64,000 nt of DNA from an uncultured Sutterella sp. (GTDB lineage Bacteria; Pseudomonadota; Gammaproteobacteria; Burkholderiales; Burkholderiaceae_F), in assembly GCA_905194315.1 (NCBI GenBank), contig CAJJRX010000009.1, forward strand, positions 6,626 to 70,625. Direction: 5' to 3'. Below are positions 8,631-17,542 of this stretch, piece after piece. The notes beneath the pieces were generated by a model. It searched no databases, was not told the origin of the DNA, and saw only the letters and a program-made list of their open reading frames with translations. The number at the start of each line of letters is the position of its first letter. The first letter of the stretch is position 1. The translations under genes were made by a program, and so were the position numbers.

Positions 8631-9149
8631 TTATTCCTTTCTCGCTGAGAGTGAATGAAGCAGACGGATGAGCGGCGCATAGGGATGGCTGCGGAACTCG
8701 AACTTGTTGGCCATTGCCGAGAGCACGCCTTCGACCTCGCGAAGAAGCCGGAACGCGTCCTCAGGCGCGGGCTGCATGGCTGCGAATTCGAGAAACACCG
8801 GAAGATAGTCCGGCAGCTCGTCATTACCGAGCACCAGTCCCGTTTTGCTGTACGCATCCTTCAGATCCACCATGGCCTGCCCTCTGTCACGGCTCTCGCC
8901 GTAGACAAAGTCAAAGAGGTAGAGATTCTCATGCGTGGACGTGTCAAAGAGCCCCGAATACTGCGCCTGCCAGCCGCGCAGGTCGTCCTTTTTCGGCACG
9001 CTCTCCAGAAACGTCCCGAGCAGGGCGGTTTCCTTCGCGTTGAGGATCCCCTCCTCTTTCACCAGTGCGCTGATGCGCCCGAGATTTTCAAGCAGAGTCT
9101 CATCGGGATAGTCAAGCAGCGCACTCAAGATTCTGAATGTGGCAATCAT
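8631..9149 (-). CDS. narJ: Nitrate reductase assembly chaperone NarJ (short form)
   Basis: NarJ binds NarG and helps insert the molybdenum cofactor; it is not part of the final enzyme. The family motif is clear: AQYSGLFDTSTHENLYLF and GESRDRGQAMVDL, followed by ELPDYLPVFLEF. At 172 residues it is about 60 shorter than E. coli NarJ; the acidic C-terminal extension is absent and the protein ends after SHPYAPLIRLLHSLSARKE. The chaperone core seems complete, so function is likely kept. Confidence 0.92.
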   Translation of the reverse strand: MIATFRILSALLDYPDETLLENLGRISALVKEEGILNAKETALLGTFLESVPKKDDLRGWQAQYSGLFDTSTHENLYLFDFVYGESRDRGQAMVDLKDAYSKTGLVLGNDELPDYLPVFLEFAAMQPAPEDAFRLLREVEGVLSAMANKFEFRSHPYAPLIRLLHSLSARKE

Positions 9150-9163
9150 GTTTCTCTCCCGTA

Positions 9164-10639
9164 TCAGCGGCCGGTTTCACGGATACCGCCAAAAAGCGAC
9201 TTCTCGCCGGCTGCCTCTTCAAAACCGAGCCCTGCACGCAGCAGGAACATGTCGGTTTCCTCCTCGTGGATCGCGGGTTTTGTCGGGATGACAAAGCGGT
9301 CCTCGTAGGCGGCAATGGCAAGGTAGCGGTACATTTCATCGTACTGCGCGGCGCTCAGCCCCCAGGCGGGTTCCTTCATCGGATCAGCGATACCGTCAAC
9401 CGTCTTCTTACGCATGTAGCTGCGCAGCGTCATGAGCTTGAGAAGCGCTTCGCGGATGAGCTCCTCGTTACCGGCGGTGAGCAGTCGCGCGAGGTAGCGC
9501 ACCGGAATGCGCATCTCGTCGAGACGGGCAAAGAAATCTTCACTCACGTCCTGGTTGCCGAGCGGCGAGAGCGGCGGCACGTACCAGACCATCGGCATCG
9601 TGCGGTATTCCGGATGCAGCGGGAAGGCGATCTTCCACTCCTTCATCATCTTGTAGACGGGCGAGTTCTGTGCGGCCTTGAGGAAGTTTTCCGTAATCCC
9701 GTTTTCACGGGCGGCACGGATAACGTCCGGGTCATGCGGATCGAGCATCAGATCGAGCTGACGCTGGTAGAGATCCTGCTCGTCAGCGGCGGCATATTCC
9801 TCGATTTTGTCCGCGTCATAGAGCACCACGCCGATGTAACGGATACGGCCCACGCAGCTTTCGCCGCACAGGGTGGGTTCCCCGTTTTCAAGACGCGGGT
9901 AGCAGAAGACGCACTTTTCGCTCTTGTTGCGCTTCGGATTGAAATAGATCTTCTTGTACGGGCAGGCCGAGATGCACTGGCGCCAGCCGCGGCACTTGTC
10001 CTGGTTGATCAGCACCACGCCATCCTCTTTGCGCTTGTAGATGGCGCCCGAGGGGCAGGAGGCGGCACAGGCCGGATTGAGGCAGTGCTCGCACAGACGC
10101 GGCAGGTACAGCATGAAGCTTGCCTCAAAGCGTTCGTATCCGGCCACATCCTCGTTGATGAGGTTGGGGTCGGCCTTGCGCTTGGCAAAGGGACCGGCAA
10201 GGTTGTCCTCCCAGTTCGGACCGTTTTCAACCTTGTCCATCAGCTTGCCCGTGACCAGCGAGTACGGACGTGCAGAGGGCGGCGTACGGGTGCGGCCCGT
10301 CGTCTGCAGGCGCTGAAAATCAAACGTATACGGTTCGTAGTAGTCCGTGACTTCCGGCTGCCTGGGGTTGCTGAAGATTTTGAACATCGTCTTCGTACGG
10401 TCCCCGTGGCGCAGCTCGAGACGGCCGTTGAGCTTTTTCTTCCAGCCGCCGCCCCACTTCTCCTGGTCTTCCCAGCGCTCGGGGTAGCCTGTACCGGGCT
10501 TGGTTTCCACGTTATTGAACCACATGTATTCGGTGCCCTCATGCGAGGTCCAGACATTCTTGCAGGTGACCGAGCAGGTATGGCAGCCGATGCACTTGTC
10601 CAGATTCAACACCATGCAGATTTGTGCGGTAACTTTCAT
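9164..10639 (-). CDS. narH: Respiratory nitrate reductase beta subunit (Fe-S)
   Basis: NarH carries four iron-sulfur clusters between NarI and NarG on the cytoplasmic face. The 491-residue sequence shows the cysteine groups CIGCHTCSVTCKNVW near the N-terminus, then CEHCLNPACAASCPSG, CRGWRQCISACPYKK (Trp in the third position, as in the NarH [3Fe-4S] cluster) and CVFCYPR further on. MVWYVPPLSP and the RYLARLLTAGNEE region are typical NarH. It lies between narG and narJ in a tight operon. Confidence 0.97.
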   Translation of the reverse strand: MKVTAQICMVLNLDKCIGCHTCSVTCKNVWTSHEGTEYMWFNNVETKPGTGYPERWEDQEKWGGGWKKKLNGRLELRHGDRTKTMFKIFSNPRQPEVTDYYEPYTFDFQRLQTTGRTRTPPSARPYSLVTGKLMDKVENGPNWEDNLAGPFAKRKADPNLINEDVAGYERFEASFMLYLPRLCEHCLNPACAASCPSGAIYKRKEDGVVLINQDKCRGWRQCISACPYKKIYFNPKRNKSEKCVFCYPRLENGEPTLCGESCVGRIRYIGVVLYDADKIEEYAAADEQDLYQRQLDLMLDPHDPDVIRAARENGITENFLKAAQNSPVYKMMKEWKIAFPLHPEYRTMPMVWYVPPLSPLGNQDVSEDFFARLDEMRIPVRYLARLLTAGNEELIREALLKLMTLRSYMRKKTVDGIADPMKEPAWGLSAAQYDEMYRYLAIAAYEDRFVIPTKPAIHEEETDMFLLRAGLGFEEAAGEKSLFGGIRETGR

Positions 10640-10668
10640 TTCACTTCATTCCTTTCAGTTCGATCGCC

Positions 10669-13600
10669 TTATTCCCATTCGACCTTGTCAAGACGGCGCA
10701 GCAGCACGAATTCGTCACGGTTTGCACCGATCGTGCCGTAGTAGTTCATCCCCCAGGAGAGCTGGGCATAGCCGCCGATCATATGGGTCGGTTTCGGGCA
10801 GATACGCGAAATCGAGTTATGCAGCCCGCCGCGGTTGCCGGTTGTGGGCGAGAGCGGCACATTCACCGTACGGCCCTGGTTGTGGTACATGAACACGGAA
10901 CCGGCCTGAATACGCTGCGACACACAGGCGCGTGCAATGGTCGAGCCGTTATCGTTGATCACCTCAATCCAGTCGTTGTCGGCAATATTGAGTTTCGCCG
11001 CGTCCGTTTCACTCACCCAGATCACCGGACCGCCGCGCGAGAGCGTCAGCATCACCAGGTTGTCACTCCAGGTCGAGTGCGTCGTCCACTTGTTGTGCGG
11101 CGTCAGGATATTGACCGCGATCGTGTCGTCCTTGATATTGAGACGTTCCTTCGTGGTTTCAATCTCACGCTTGGACAGCGGCGGCTTGTACCCCACGAGA
11201 CCTTCACCGAAAGCGATCATCCAGGGATGGTCCTGATAGAAACTCTGACGGCCCGTGAGCGTACGCCAGGGAATCAGATAGTTGATGTTGGTGTAGTTCG
11301 CGGTGTAGTTCACCTCGTGGCTTTCAATACCCGACCAGACCGGCGAGTTGAGCACGCGGCGCGGCTGCTCCTGCAGATCGCGGTAGCGCAGCTGCGTCTC
11401 GCCGCCCTCTTCCGTGAGCGGTTCGGCAAGTTTGAGCCCCGTGGGCTTTTCGAGCGCCGTCCAGGCTTTCTTCGACGCGCGTCCTGAAGAGACCGGGTCA
11501 AACTCGAGAATCATTTCCACGGCCTGCAGATCGGTTTCGATCTTCGGCAGCCCCTTCGTGCTGCCCTCCTCGAGCACCACCCCGTTAATGCCCTTGAGGC
11601 TTTCAAAGGCGTGTTCGGTCGACCAGGTGATCCCTTTCTGAGAGATACCCAGATTCTTCAGATTCGGGCCGACAGCCGTAAAGCGGCGATAGGTTTCCGG
11701 GAAGTTGCGCTCGACCACGGTCAGTTTGCCCATCGTCACGCCCGGCACCGGTTCCTCACCGGTTTCGCGCCAGTCATTCGCGAGCATCGGCGCTGCGGTT
11801 TCCATGGGCGAATCGTGCATGAGCGGCGTCATCACGATGTCCTTTTCCACACCGAGGTGGCCGGCCGTGAGCTCGGAGAAGCGTCTGGCGATTCCCTTGA
11901 ACACATCCCAGTCCGTACGGGACTCCCACACGGGATCCACCGCCGGAGAGAACGGATGGATGAACGGATGCATGTCAGTCGTGCTGATATCCGTCTTCTC
12001 ATACCAGGTTGCCGCCGGCAGCACCAGATCGGAGTGCAGCGCGGAAGTCGTCATGCGGAAGTCGATCGTGGTCACAAGGTCAAGCTTGCCCACGGCATCC
12101 TCGGTCTGCCACTTCGTGTATTTGGGCAGCGCAAGACCTTCCTCTTCAAGATTGCGCCCGAGCACGGCATTCTGCGCGCCGAGCATATGCTTCATGAAGT
12201 ACTCCATCCCCTTGGCCGAGCAGCCCACGAGATTGGCACGCCAGATAAAGAGGGTTTTCGGGGAGTTGCCCAGCCCGTCAATGTCCTCGCTTGCCAGACC
12301 GAGGCGGCCCGACTGCAGTTCAGTCGTCACATACTTCTCGGGCGTGAGTCCCTTCTGTTCGGCCTCGCGGGCGAGCACGAGCGGATTGCGCGAGAGCTCG
12401 GGCTCGGTCGGCAGCCATCCCAGACGCTGGGAGCGGATGTTGCAGTCGACCAGTGTCAGGTCGGCAAACTCCTTGCTGTTGGGAGCGAGCGGCGAGAGCA
12501 GCGAATCAACCTTCACCTTTTCATAGCGCCACTGATCCGAGTGCATATACACCCAGCTTGTCGTATTCATCTGACGCGGCGGACGGCTCCAGTCAAGCGC
12601 GAACGCGAGCTGAGCCCAGCCGGCCTGCGGACGAACCTTTTCCTGACCCACATAGTGCGCCCAGCCGCCACCGTTGACACCGATCGTGCCGCAGAGCATC
12701 AGCAGGTTGATGGCGGAGCGGTAGATCATGTCGGTGTTGTACCACTGGTTGACCCCCGCGCCGATGATGATCATCGACTTGCCGCGGGTCTTCTCGGCGG
12801 TTTCAGCAAACTGACGGGCGACTTTGATCACGCGTTCAGCGGGCACACCCGTGACGGTTTCCTGCCAGCGGGGTGTGTAGGGAATATTGTCCTCAAAGGA
12901 CTTCGCCGTATTGGGATCGTCCCAGCCGTTATCCACGCCGTACTGGGCAAGCATCAGGTCGAAAATGTTGACCGCAAGGAATTCTCCGTCACGACCCGGG
13001 AGTTTTTTCACCGGCACGCGGCGGACCTGAATATCCGCATGTTCCGTGGCGGCAAAGTGCGGGTTCTTGAACGTTTCCCCGCCAAAGTACGGGAAGGCAA
13101 CTTCAACAACCGCATCCTGATGCCCCTTCTGGGACAGACGCGGCGTAAAGGGCTTGCCCGTGCGGACATCCTCGTTTTTCAGATTCCACTTGCCTTCCTT
13201 GTTCCAGCGTGCTCCGATCGAGCCGTTGGGCACCACCAGCTCTCCGCTCACATCATCGATGAGCACCGGATAGAAGTCAGCCTTGGCATCAATACCGAGA
13301 TCCCCTTCGAAGTCCGAGGCGCGCACAACGCGACCGGCGGTGTAACCGTGCTCGGTTTTCTCAAGCTTCACCATAAAGGGCAGGTCGGTGTACTTGCGCA
13401 CATACTCGTCAAAATACGGCGTCGTGCGTTCAACGAAGAACTCCTTGAGAATCACATGCCCCATAGCCATACCAAGCGCGGAGTCCGTCCCCTGCTTGGG
13501 CGCAAGCCAGACGTCGGCAAACTTGGCCGCGTCACTGAAGTCAGGCGAAATCACCGTGACCTGCGTCCCCTTGTAGCGGGCCTGCGTCATAAAGGGCGAG

Positions 13601-14358
13601 TCCGGCGTACGGGTCACCGGCACGTTCGAGCCCCAGAGCATCAGGAACGAGGAGTTGTACCAGTCGGCAGACTCGGGCACGTCCGTCTGTTCACCCCAGG
13701 TCTGAGGCGAGGCGGGCGGCAGATCGCAGTAAAAGTCATAAAACGAGAGCGTTGTCCCGCCGATGAGCGAGAGGTAGCGTGTGCCGGAGGCGTACGAGAT
13801 CTGAGAGAACGCGGGAATCGGCGTAAAGCCGGCGTTACGGTCGGGACCGTAGGTCTTGGCCGTCCAGATATTGGCAGCAGCAATGATTTCCTCGGCCGTC
13901 TCCCAGGTCGTGCGGACCATGCCGCCCAGACCGCGCACATCCTTATAGGTGCGCATTTTTTCCCGGCTCGAGGCGATATTGCCCCAGGCCTTGACAGGGT
14001 CAGCCTCGACTTTTCGCTCGGCTTCCCACAGATCGAGGAGCTCGCGGCGGATCATCGGGTGCTTGATGCGACCCGAATTGTAGAGGTACCAGGAGTAGGA
14101 GGCACCGCGCGGGCAGCCGCGGGGTTCATGATCAGGACAGCCCGGACGGTTGCGCGGATAGTCCGTCTGCTGAAGCTCCCAGGTCACCACGCCGTTTTTC
14201 ACAAAAATCTGCCACGAGCAGGAGCCCGTGCAGTTCACGCCGTGCGTGGAGCGCACGATCTTGTCGTGCTGCCAGCGGTTGCGGTAGAACTTTTCCCAGG
14301 CGCGGTTTTCTGTATCGCCTCTGGAAAAGTACCTGTTTGTCTTGAAGGGATCTGTCAT
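10669..14358 (-). CDS. narG: Respiratory nitrate reductase alpha subunit (molybdenum catalytic subunit)
   Basis: NarG reduces nitrate to nitrite at a molybdo-bis-MGD centre in the cytoplasm. The 1229-residue product is close to the 1247 of E. coli. The N-terminus has the His/Cys [4Fe-4S] motif HGVNCTGSCSW with a later PRGCPRGASYSWYL. The Mo-ligand region NSSFLMLWGSNVPVTRTPD contains the expected residues, and YHNQGRTVNVPLS near the C-terminus is characteristic. There is no Tat twin-arginine signal for export, as expected for the membrane-bound cytoplasmic type. An AGGAGCAGCA ribosome site precedes the ATG. Confidence 0.98.
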   Translation of the reverse strand: MTDPFKTNRYFSRGDTENRAWEKFYRNRWQHDKIVRSTHGVNCTGSCSWQIFVKNGVVTWELQQTDYPRNRPGCPDHEPRGCPRGASYSWYLYNSGRIKHPMIRRELLDLWEAERKVEADPVKAWGNIASSREKMRTYKDVRGLGGMVRTTWETAEEIIAAANIWTAKTYGPDRNAGFTPIPAFSQISYASGTRYLSLIGGTTLSFYDFYCDLPPASPQTWGEQTDVPESADWYNSSFLMLWGSNVPVTRTPDSPFMTQARYKGTQVTVISPDFSDAAKFADVWLAPKQGTDSALGMAMGHVILKEFFVERTTPYFDEYVRKYTDLPFMVKLEKTEHGYTAGRVVRASDFEGDLGIDAKADFYPVLIDDVSGELVVPNGSIGARWNKEGKWNLKNEDVRTGKPFTPRLSQKGHQDAVVEVAFPYFGGETFKNPHFAATEHADIQVRRVPVKKLPGRDGEFLAVNIFDLMLAQYGVDNGWDDPNTAKSFEDNIPYTPRWQETVTGVPAERVIKVARQFAETAEKTRGKSMIIIGAGVNQWYNTDMIYRSAINLLMLCGTIGVNGGGWAHYVGQEKVRPQAGWAQLAFALDWSRPPRQMNTTSWVYMHSDQWRYEKVKVDSLLSPLAPNSKEFADLTLVDCNIRSQRLGWLPTEPELSRNPLVLAREAEQKGLTPEKYVTTELQSGRLGLASEDIDGLGNSPKTLFIWRANLVGCSAKGMEYFMKHMLGAQNAVLGRNLEEEGLALPKYTKWQTEDAVGKLDLVTTIDFRMTTSALHSDLVLPAATWYEKTDISTTDMHPFIHPFSPAVDPVWESRTDWDVFKGIARRFSELTAGHLGVEKDIVMTPLMHDSPMETAAPMLANDWRETGEEPVPGVTMGKLTVVERNFPETYRRFTAVGPNLKNLGISQKGITWSTEHAFESLKGINGVVLEEGSTKGLPKIETDLQAVEMILEFDPVSSGRASKKAWTALEKPTGLKLAEPLTEEGGETQLRYRDLQEQPRRVLNSPVWSGIESHEVNYTANYTNINYLIPWRTLTGRQSFYQDHPWMIAFGEGLVGYKPPLSKREIETTKERLNIKDDTIAVNILTPHNKWTTHSTWSDNLVMLTLSRGGPVIWVSETDAAKLNIADNDWIEVINDNGSTIARACVSQRIQAGSVFMYHNQGRTVNVPLSPTTGNRGGLHNSISRICPKPTHMIGGYAQLSWGMNYYGTIGANRDEFVLLRRLDKVEWE

Positions 14359-14414
14359 TGCTGCTCCTAAGTTTCTGAAATATCGTCAATAGTCGGAAAA
14401 TTCGGTGTCTGTTA

Positions 14415-15713
14415 TCAGGCGGTAACGGCGGCCCGCTTCTCGGGCAGCACCATCCCGAAGTAGTTCACCAGAGCGTTGGCCGTGGCGAGCACGGTGAAAA
14501 CGAGAAAGCCGAGATTGAAGCCGTTCTCCGGGTAATGCGAGACAATCGCGCCGAGCACCGGCGGCAGAACAAAACCGCCGAACGCGCCCAGACCGCCGAC
14601 CCAGCCGGAAGCGCCACCCACTGCCTGAGGAACATAGACAGGGATGAGCTTCATGACGGCGGCATTGTTAAAGCCCATTGCTACGGCAAGGACAATGCTG
14701 GCGGCAAAAGTGATCACCCAGTGCAGGTTAAGAGCCACCACAACAGCAGAGGCACTCGTGAGGAAAAGTGCGGCCATCGAGGTTTTCACTCCGCCGAAAC
14801 GGTCTGCCGCCTTCCCGCCCGGGATACGCATGACAGCAGCGGTAATGGAGAAAATCGCGGCGAAGATGCCGGCCGTGAGCGGTTCGAGTGCATGCGCCTC
14901 GCGCCAGTAGGTCGGGAACCATGCTGTCAGCGCCATAAAGCCGCCGAAGGTGGTGAAGTAGGTTCCCACAAGAAACCAGGTCTGCACAATGGCAGCAGAA
15001 CTTTTCAACGACTTCATCACGGAGCCGCTCGGGAAAAGTTCCTGACCGTAGCGGGCTGCCTCCTGACGGGCCTGCTGTTCGCTGCGGCCTGCGTCTCTGA
15101 GCTGAAAATACGGGGCGTTGGCACAAAGAAGAAAATACAGAACCGTTCCCGCAATCATCACAGCGGTGAGGGTGTAGTACGCGCCCTGGAGTCCGAGACC
15201 GCTCAGCAGAACCGGCAGTAAAACACACATCAGCCCGGCAGAGGTCGTGGCGAACCCGCCAAAAAGCCCCAGTGCAAAGCCCTGCTCCTTTTTCGGAAAC
15301 CAGTACGAGACCTGCGTGGCCCCGACGCTGAACGTGGCAATCCCGCAGCCGGCAAGGCAGCCGAGTGCAAGGACGGCCGGATACAGGCCGGACATGTTGT
15401 CGGGGTAGCCGAACGCGAACAGCGCGCTCAATCCGATAAGCCCCAGACAGGCACAGATGAGCAGGAATTTCAGCGAACGGCTTCCGCCGTTGACATCAAC
15501 ACTTGCGCCGTAGGGAATACGCAGCAGTGAGCCCGACAGTGAGGGTACGGCCACAAGCAGTCCCACTTCAAAGGGAGACAGACTCATGGCGCCGGAAAGG
15601 GCTTTTGCCGTCGGACCAAACAGGGAAATGGCCATCGCACCGAAAAAGAAGCCGAGCGTGGCAGCAGTTAGACTACGGGTTTTTGAACCTTGCAGCTTGA
15701 AAGAACTATTCAT
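14415..15713 (-). CDS. narK: Nitrate/nitrite transporter, NNP family of MFS
   Basis: The 432-residue protein has about 12 membrane segments. It contains nitrate-porter signatures such as GLLVAVPSLSGSLLRIPYG near the N-terminus, GGFATTSAGLMCVLLP, and AMGFNNAAVMKLIP in the C-terminal half. NarK-type proteins import nitrate and/or exchange it for nitrite. It is the first gene of narKGHJI; narG starts 56 bases downstream. It has an unusually long upstream region with strong hairpins and an FNR-like site, described separately. Confidence 0.93.
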   Translation of the reverse strand: MNSSFKLQGSKTRSLTAATLGFFFGAMAISLFGPTAKALSGAMSLSPFEVGLLVAVPSLSGSLLRIPYGASVDVNGGSRSLKFLLICACLGLIGLSALFAFGYPDNMSGLYPAVLALGCLAGCGIATFSVGATQVSYWFPKKEQGFALGLFGGFATTSAGLMCVLLPVLLSGLGLQGAYYTLTAVMIAGTVLYFLLCANAPYFQLRDAGRSEQQARQEAARYGQELFPSGSVMKSLKSSAAIVQTWFLVGTYFTTFGGFMALTAWFPTYWREAHALEPLTAGIFAAIFSITAAVMRIPGGKAADRFGGVKTSMAALFLTSASAVVVALNLHWVITFAASIVLAVAMGFNNAAVMKLIPVYVPQAVGGASGWVGGLGAFGGFVLPPVLGAIVSHYPENGFNLGFLVFTVLATANALVNYFGMVLPEKRAAVTA

Positions 15714-16372
15714 GGGAAATCAGTCCTGCAAAGGGAAAGAAACAGAAAATGCCTCTCAACGGAAGGCTCTTGGGGGGAGCGGGGGTCTCCGAGGGGGCGC
15801 TTTAATCAGCTCTGCAGTCTAAGTAGAGGGTGGCCTTTTGCCTACACTCCCCGTTGGGAGGTTTTCCCCCTCCTCCATTGCGGACTAGTTACAGCGTATG
15901 CTCTGTTCGGACAGGGGTGTTGCAGGAGACTTAAGCCTTTTCCCTGCCTGAGGCAGAGGGGAAAAGCGTAAAGAAAGGACTCAGCCGGCTGTGATCCATC
16001 TAGGCCCGGCGGCTGAGTCACTGATGAAAAGACGTAGGCAGAGTGTGCTTTTTCCGGTCGCGGACTTAAGTCCTATGCGCCGTGTAAGGGAGAGAGCACG
16101 CTCTCCCGTTAGGGATATACCACCCCCTCATTGGAAAGAGTGGTTTTTGAAAAATGTCAATATTTCAGGCTTTTACTGATCTTGTCCTAAGCCTGTCGCA
16201 CTAATGCCACTGAGAGGGAAAATTCACCGGTTTGAGCCCTGCTGCCCAGGATCTGCCTCTCAAGCCCCGTCGTCGGCACCGGGCGAGACCGGTGAAAAAC
16301 CGGAAAATTAAGAGAAGGTAATCGATTTAAACGGTTAGATAATTTATTCCTATTATTTTTGACGGTTTTTTT
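15714..16372 (-). other. Long hairpin-rich leader/promoter region upstream of narK
   Basis: About 660 bases without a convincing gene. Strong inverted repeats: 15937-15966 (CTTTTCCC/GGGAAAAG with an inner TGCC/GGCA); 15978-15987 with 16010-16019 (ten perfect pairs, followed on the minus strand by CTTTCTTT); 16088-16107 (GGGAGAG/CTCTCCC); the perfect palindrome GGACTTAAGTCC at 16062-16073; and 16223-16231 with 16288-16296 (TTCACCGGT/ACCGGTGAA) around further pairing segments. The density suggests a structured 5' leader of the nar transcript or a separate small RNA. I could not match it to a known riboswitch by eye. Confidence 0.5.
16147..16160. promoter_or_regulatory. FNR-like site upstream of the nar operon
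   Basis: On the minus strand the sequence is TTGAC-ATTT-TTCAA, matching eight of ten positions of the FNR consensus TTGAT-N4-ATCAA. A possible -10 (TATATC, 16119-16114) lies downstream on that strand. Spacing is about five bases longer than the usual -41.5 position, so this is suggestive only. Anaerobic control of nar operons by FNR-type proteins is well known. Confidence 0.5.
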
Positions 16373-16417
16373 CGAGAAACAGAAAACCCCGGTCTGCGGG
16401 CACGCATCCGGGGTTTG
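16373..16417 (-). terminator. Terminator of the PII gene
   Basis: On the minus strand AAACCCCGG pairs with CCGGGGTTT (16408-16416 and 16384-16392), followed by TTTTCTGTTTCT. It separates glnB from the nar leader. Confidence 0.8.
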
Positions 16418-16449
16418 TGTTTTGTTTCGGCGCTCTGGACGCCGTGAAC

Positions 16450-16788
16450 TCAGATGGCATCGTCGCCCGTTTCACCGGTGCGGATGCGAATCACCTGCTC
16501 AACATCAAAAATAAAGATCTTGCCGTCGCCGATCTTGCCGGTATAGGCGGCCTGACGGATGGCTTCAATCACCTGGTCGGTGATCTCGTCAGAGACCACG
16601 GTTTCAATTTTCAGCTTCGGCAGAAAGTCCACCACATATTCAGCACCGCGGTAGAGTTCAGTATGGCCTTTCTGTCGTCCAAAGCCCTTGACTTCAGTCA
16701 CAGTCAGCCCGTGAACGCCGACATCGGCAAGTGCCTCCCGAACTTCATCGAGCTTGAAGGGTTTGATTACGGCAACGATTTGCTTCAT
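16450..16788 (-). CDS. glnB: Nitrogen regulatory protein PII
   Basis: PII proteins sense 2-oxoglutarate, ATP/ADP and glutamine and control nitrogen assimilation. Starting at MKQIVAVIKPFKLDEVREAL the protein is exactly 112 residues, the family's standard length. The uridylylation tyrosine is present as Tyr51 in ELYRGAEYVVDFLPK, and the C-terminal signature KIGDGKIFIFDVEQVIRIRTGE is intact. The frame is open further upstream, but the extra residues are not PII-like. Whether this is GlnB or GlnK cannot be settled; no amtB is adjacent, which slightly favours glnB. Confidence 0.93.
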   Translation of the reverse strand: MKQIVAVIKPFKLDEVREALADVGVHGLTVTEVKGFGRQKGHTELYRGAEYVVDFLPKLKIETVVSDEITDQVIEAIRQAAYTGKIGDGKIFIFDVEQVIRIRTGETGDDAI

Positions 16789-16930
16789 AGAATTTTTCTG
16801 CACAGCCCCAGGCTCAAAGGGGAAACTGCGCGCCTCAGATTGGTTGATTGAGCGATGGTCACCAGTGCTGTGCCATCGGTGCGACTCCGTCAGTATACAA
16901 CGCCGGCCGCCCACTTAGACCCGCGGCGGA

Positions 16931-16992
16931 GAAAAAACAAAAGGCAGACCGCCAGACGGTGCTCCTGCACAACCGGGCGGATCTGCCTTTCG
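16931..16992 (-). terminator. Terminator of the 116-residue unknown gene
   Basis: Arms AAAGGCAGACCGCC (16940-16953) and GGCGGATCTGCCTTT (16976-16990) pair with one mismatch. On the minus strand they are followed by TTGTTTTTTC. Confidence 0.75.
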
Positions 16993-17014
16993 AGATCAAC
17001 TGCAGCGGAAGCGA

Positions 17015-17365
17015 TTACTTGGCTTCAACAGGCTTGTCAGCCTCCTTCTTCGGTTCGGCACGGGCAACCTGGTACTCGTACATCGAAACGTCACGCACGC
17101 GCACACCGAAGTGCGGGTCGTTGTTGGGGCTGTGCCAGACATCACGCATTTCGCGCCAGGCGTTGATAAAGGCGACAACATTTTCAGGCGCCTTGTTGGA
17201 GTTGGTGATCTCGTTGAGCGTAAACTGCTGGCCGCCAACCAGATGCACACGCAGGGAATGAACAAATGTTTCCTTGGCGCTGTCGGCATTGGCGATGGTC
17301 ACCGCGGTTTCACCACCCTGCTTGGGCTGTTCCTGAGTTTCATTCACTTTTTTTTCTTCGGCCAT
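17015..17365 (-). CDS. Small conserved-looking protein of unknown function
   Basis: A 116-residue, soluble, charged protein. The first ~25 residues are a polar Lys/Glu/Gln-rich tail, and the last ~15 are Lys/Glu-rich (PKKEADKPVEAK). The central part (FVHSLRVHLVGGQQFTLNEI and PHFGVRVRDVSMYEYQVAR) looks like a small folded domain. I do not recognise the family. It has a clear terminator downstream and its own upstream region, so it is probably transcribed alone. Codon use resembles its neighbours. Confidence 0.7.
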   Translation of the reverse strand: MAEEKKVNETQEQPKQGGETAVTIANADSAKETFVHSLRVHLVGGQQFTLNEITNSNKAPENVVAFINAWREMRDVWHSPNNDPHFGVRVRDVSMYEYQVARAEPKKEADKPVEAK

Positions 17366-17542
17366 TACGCTCTCCTAAGCGATTAAATTTAACTGTTTTC
17401 CTGAACGGCTTTCGCTTGCAGTCTGTTTCACGGGAAGCGGATTCGCCGTTCTTCTGAGGGCGGTTCTGAGTGCAGCCGCCATACCTCAAGTGTACCAATA
17501 TAGCGGACTGGCGGCGTTTTTTTTCGCCCTCTGATCCGGCTC

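Noticed and set aside
11611..14370. Very long open frame (over 900 codons) antisense to narG
   Set aside because: It mirrors narG in the opposite strand; narG has all catalytic motifs, and the antisense product has no recognisable domain. High GC and codon bias produce such shadows.
15978..16019. RNase P RNA-like string GGCCTAGATG on the minus strand
   Set aside because: None of the other conserved RNase P regions (such as GAGGAAAGTCCGGGC) is present nearby.
16206..16310. Cobalamin-riboswitch-like pieces on the plus strand (GCCACTG, CAGGATCTGCC, CCGGTGAAAAACCGG)
   Set aside because: The order of pieces is wrong for a cobalamin aptamer (the CCGGTGAAA part comes last), and no plus-strand gene follows. 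Kept only as part of the unexplained leader.
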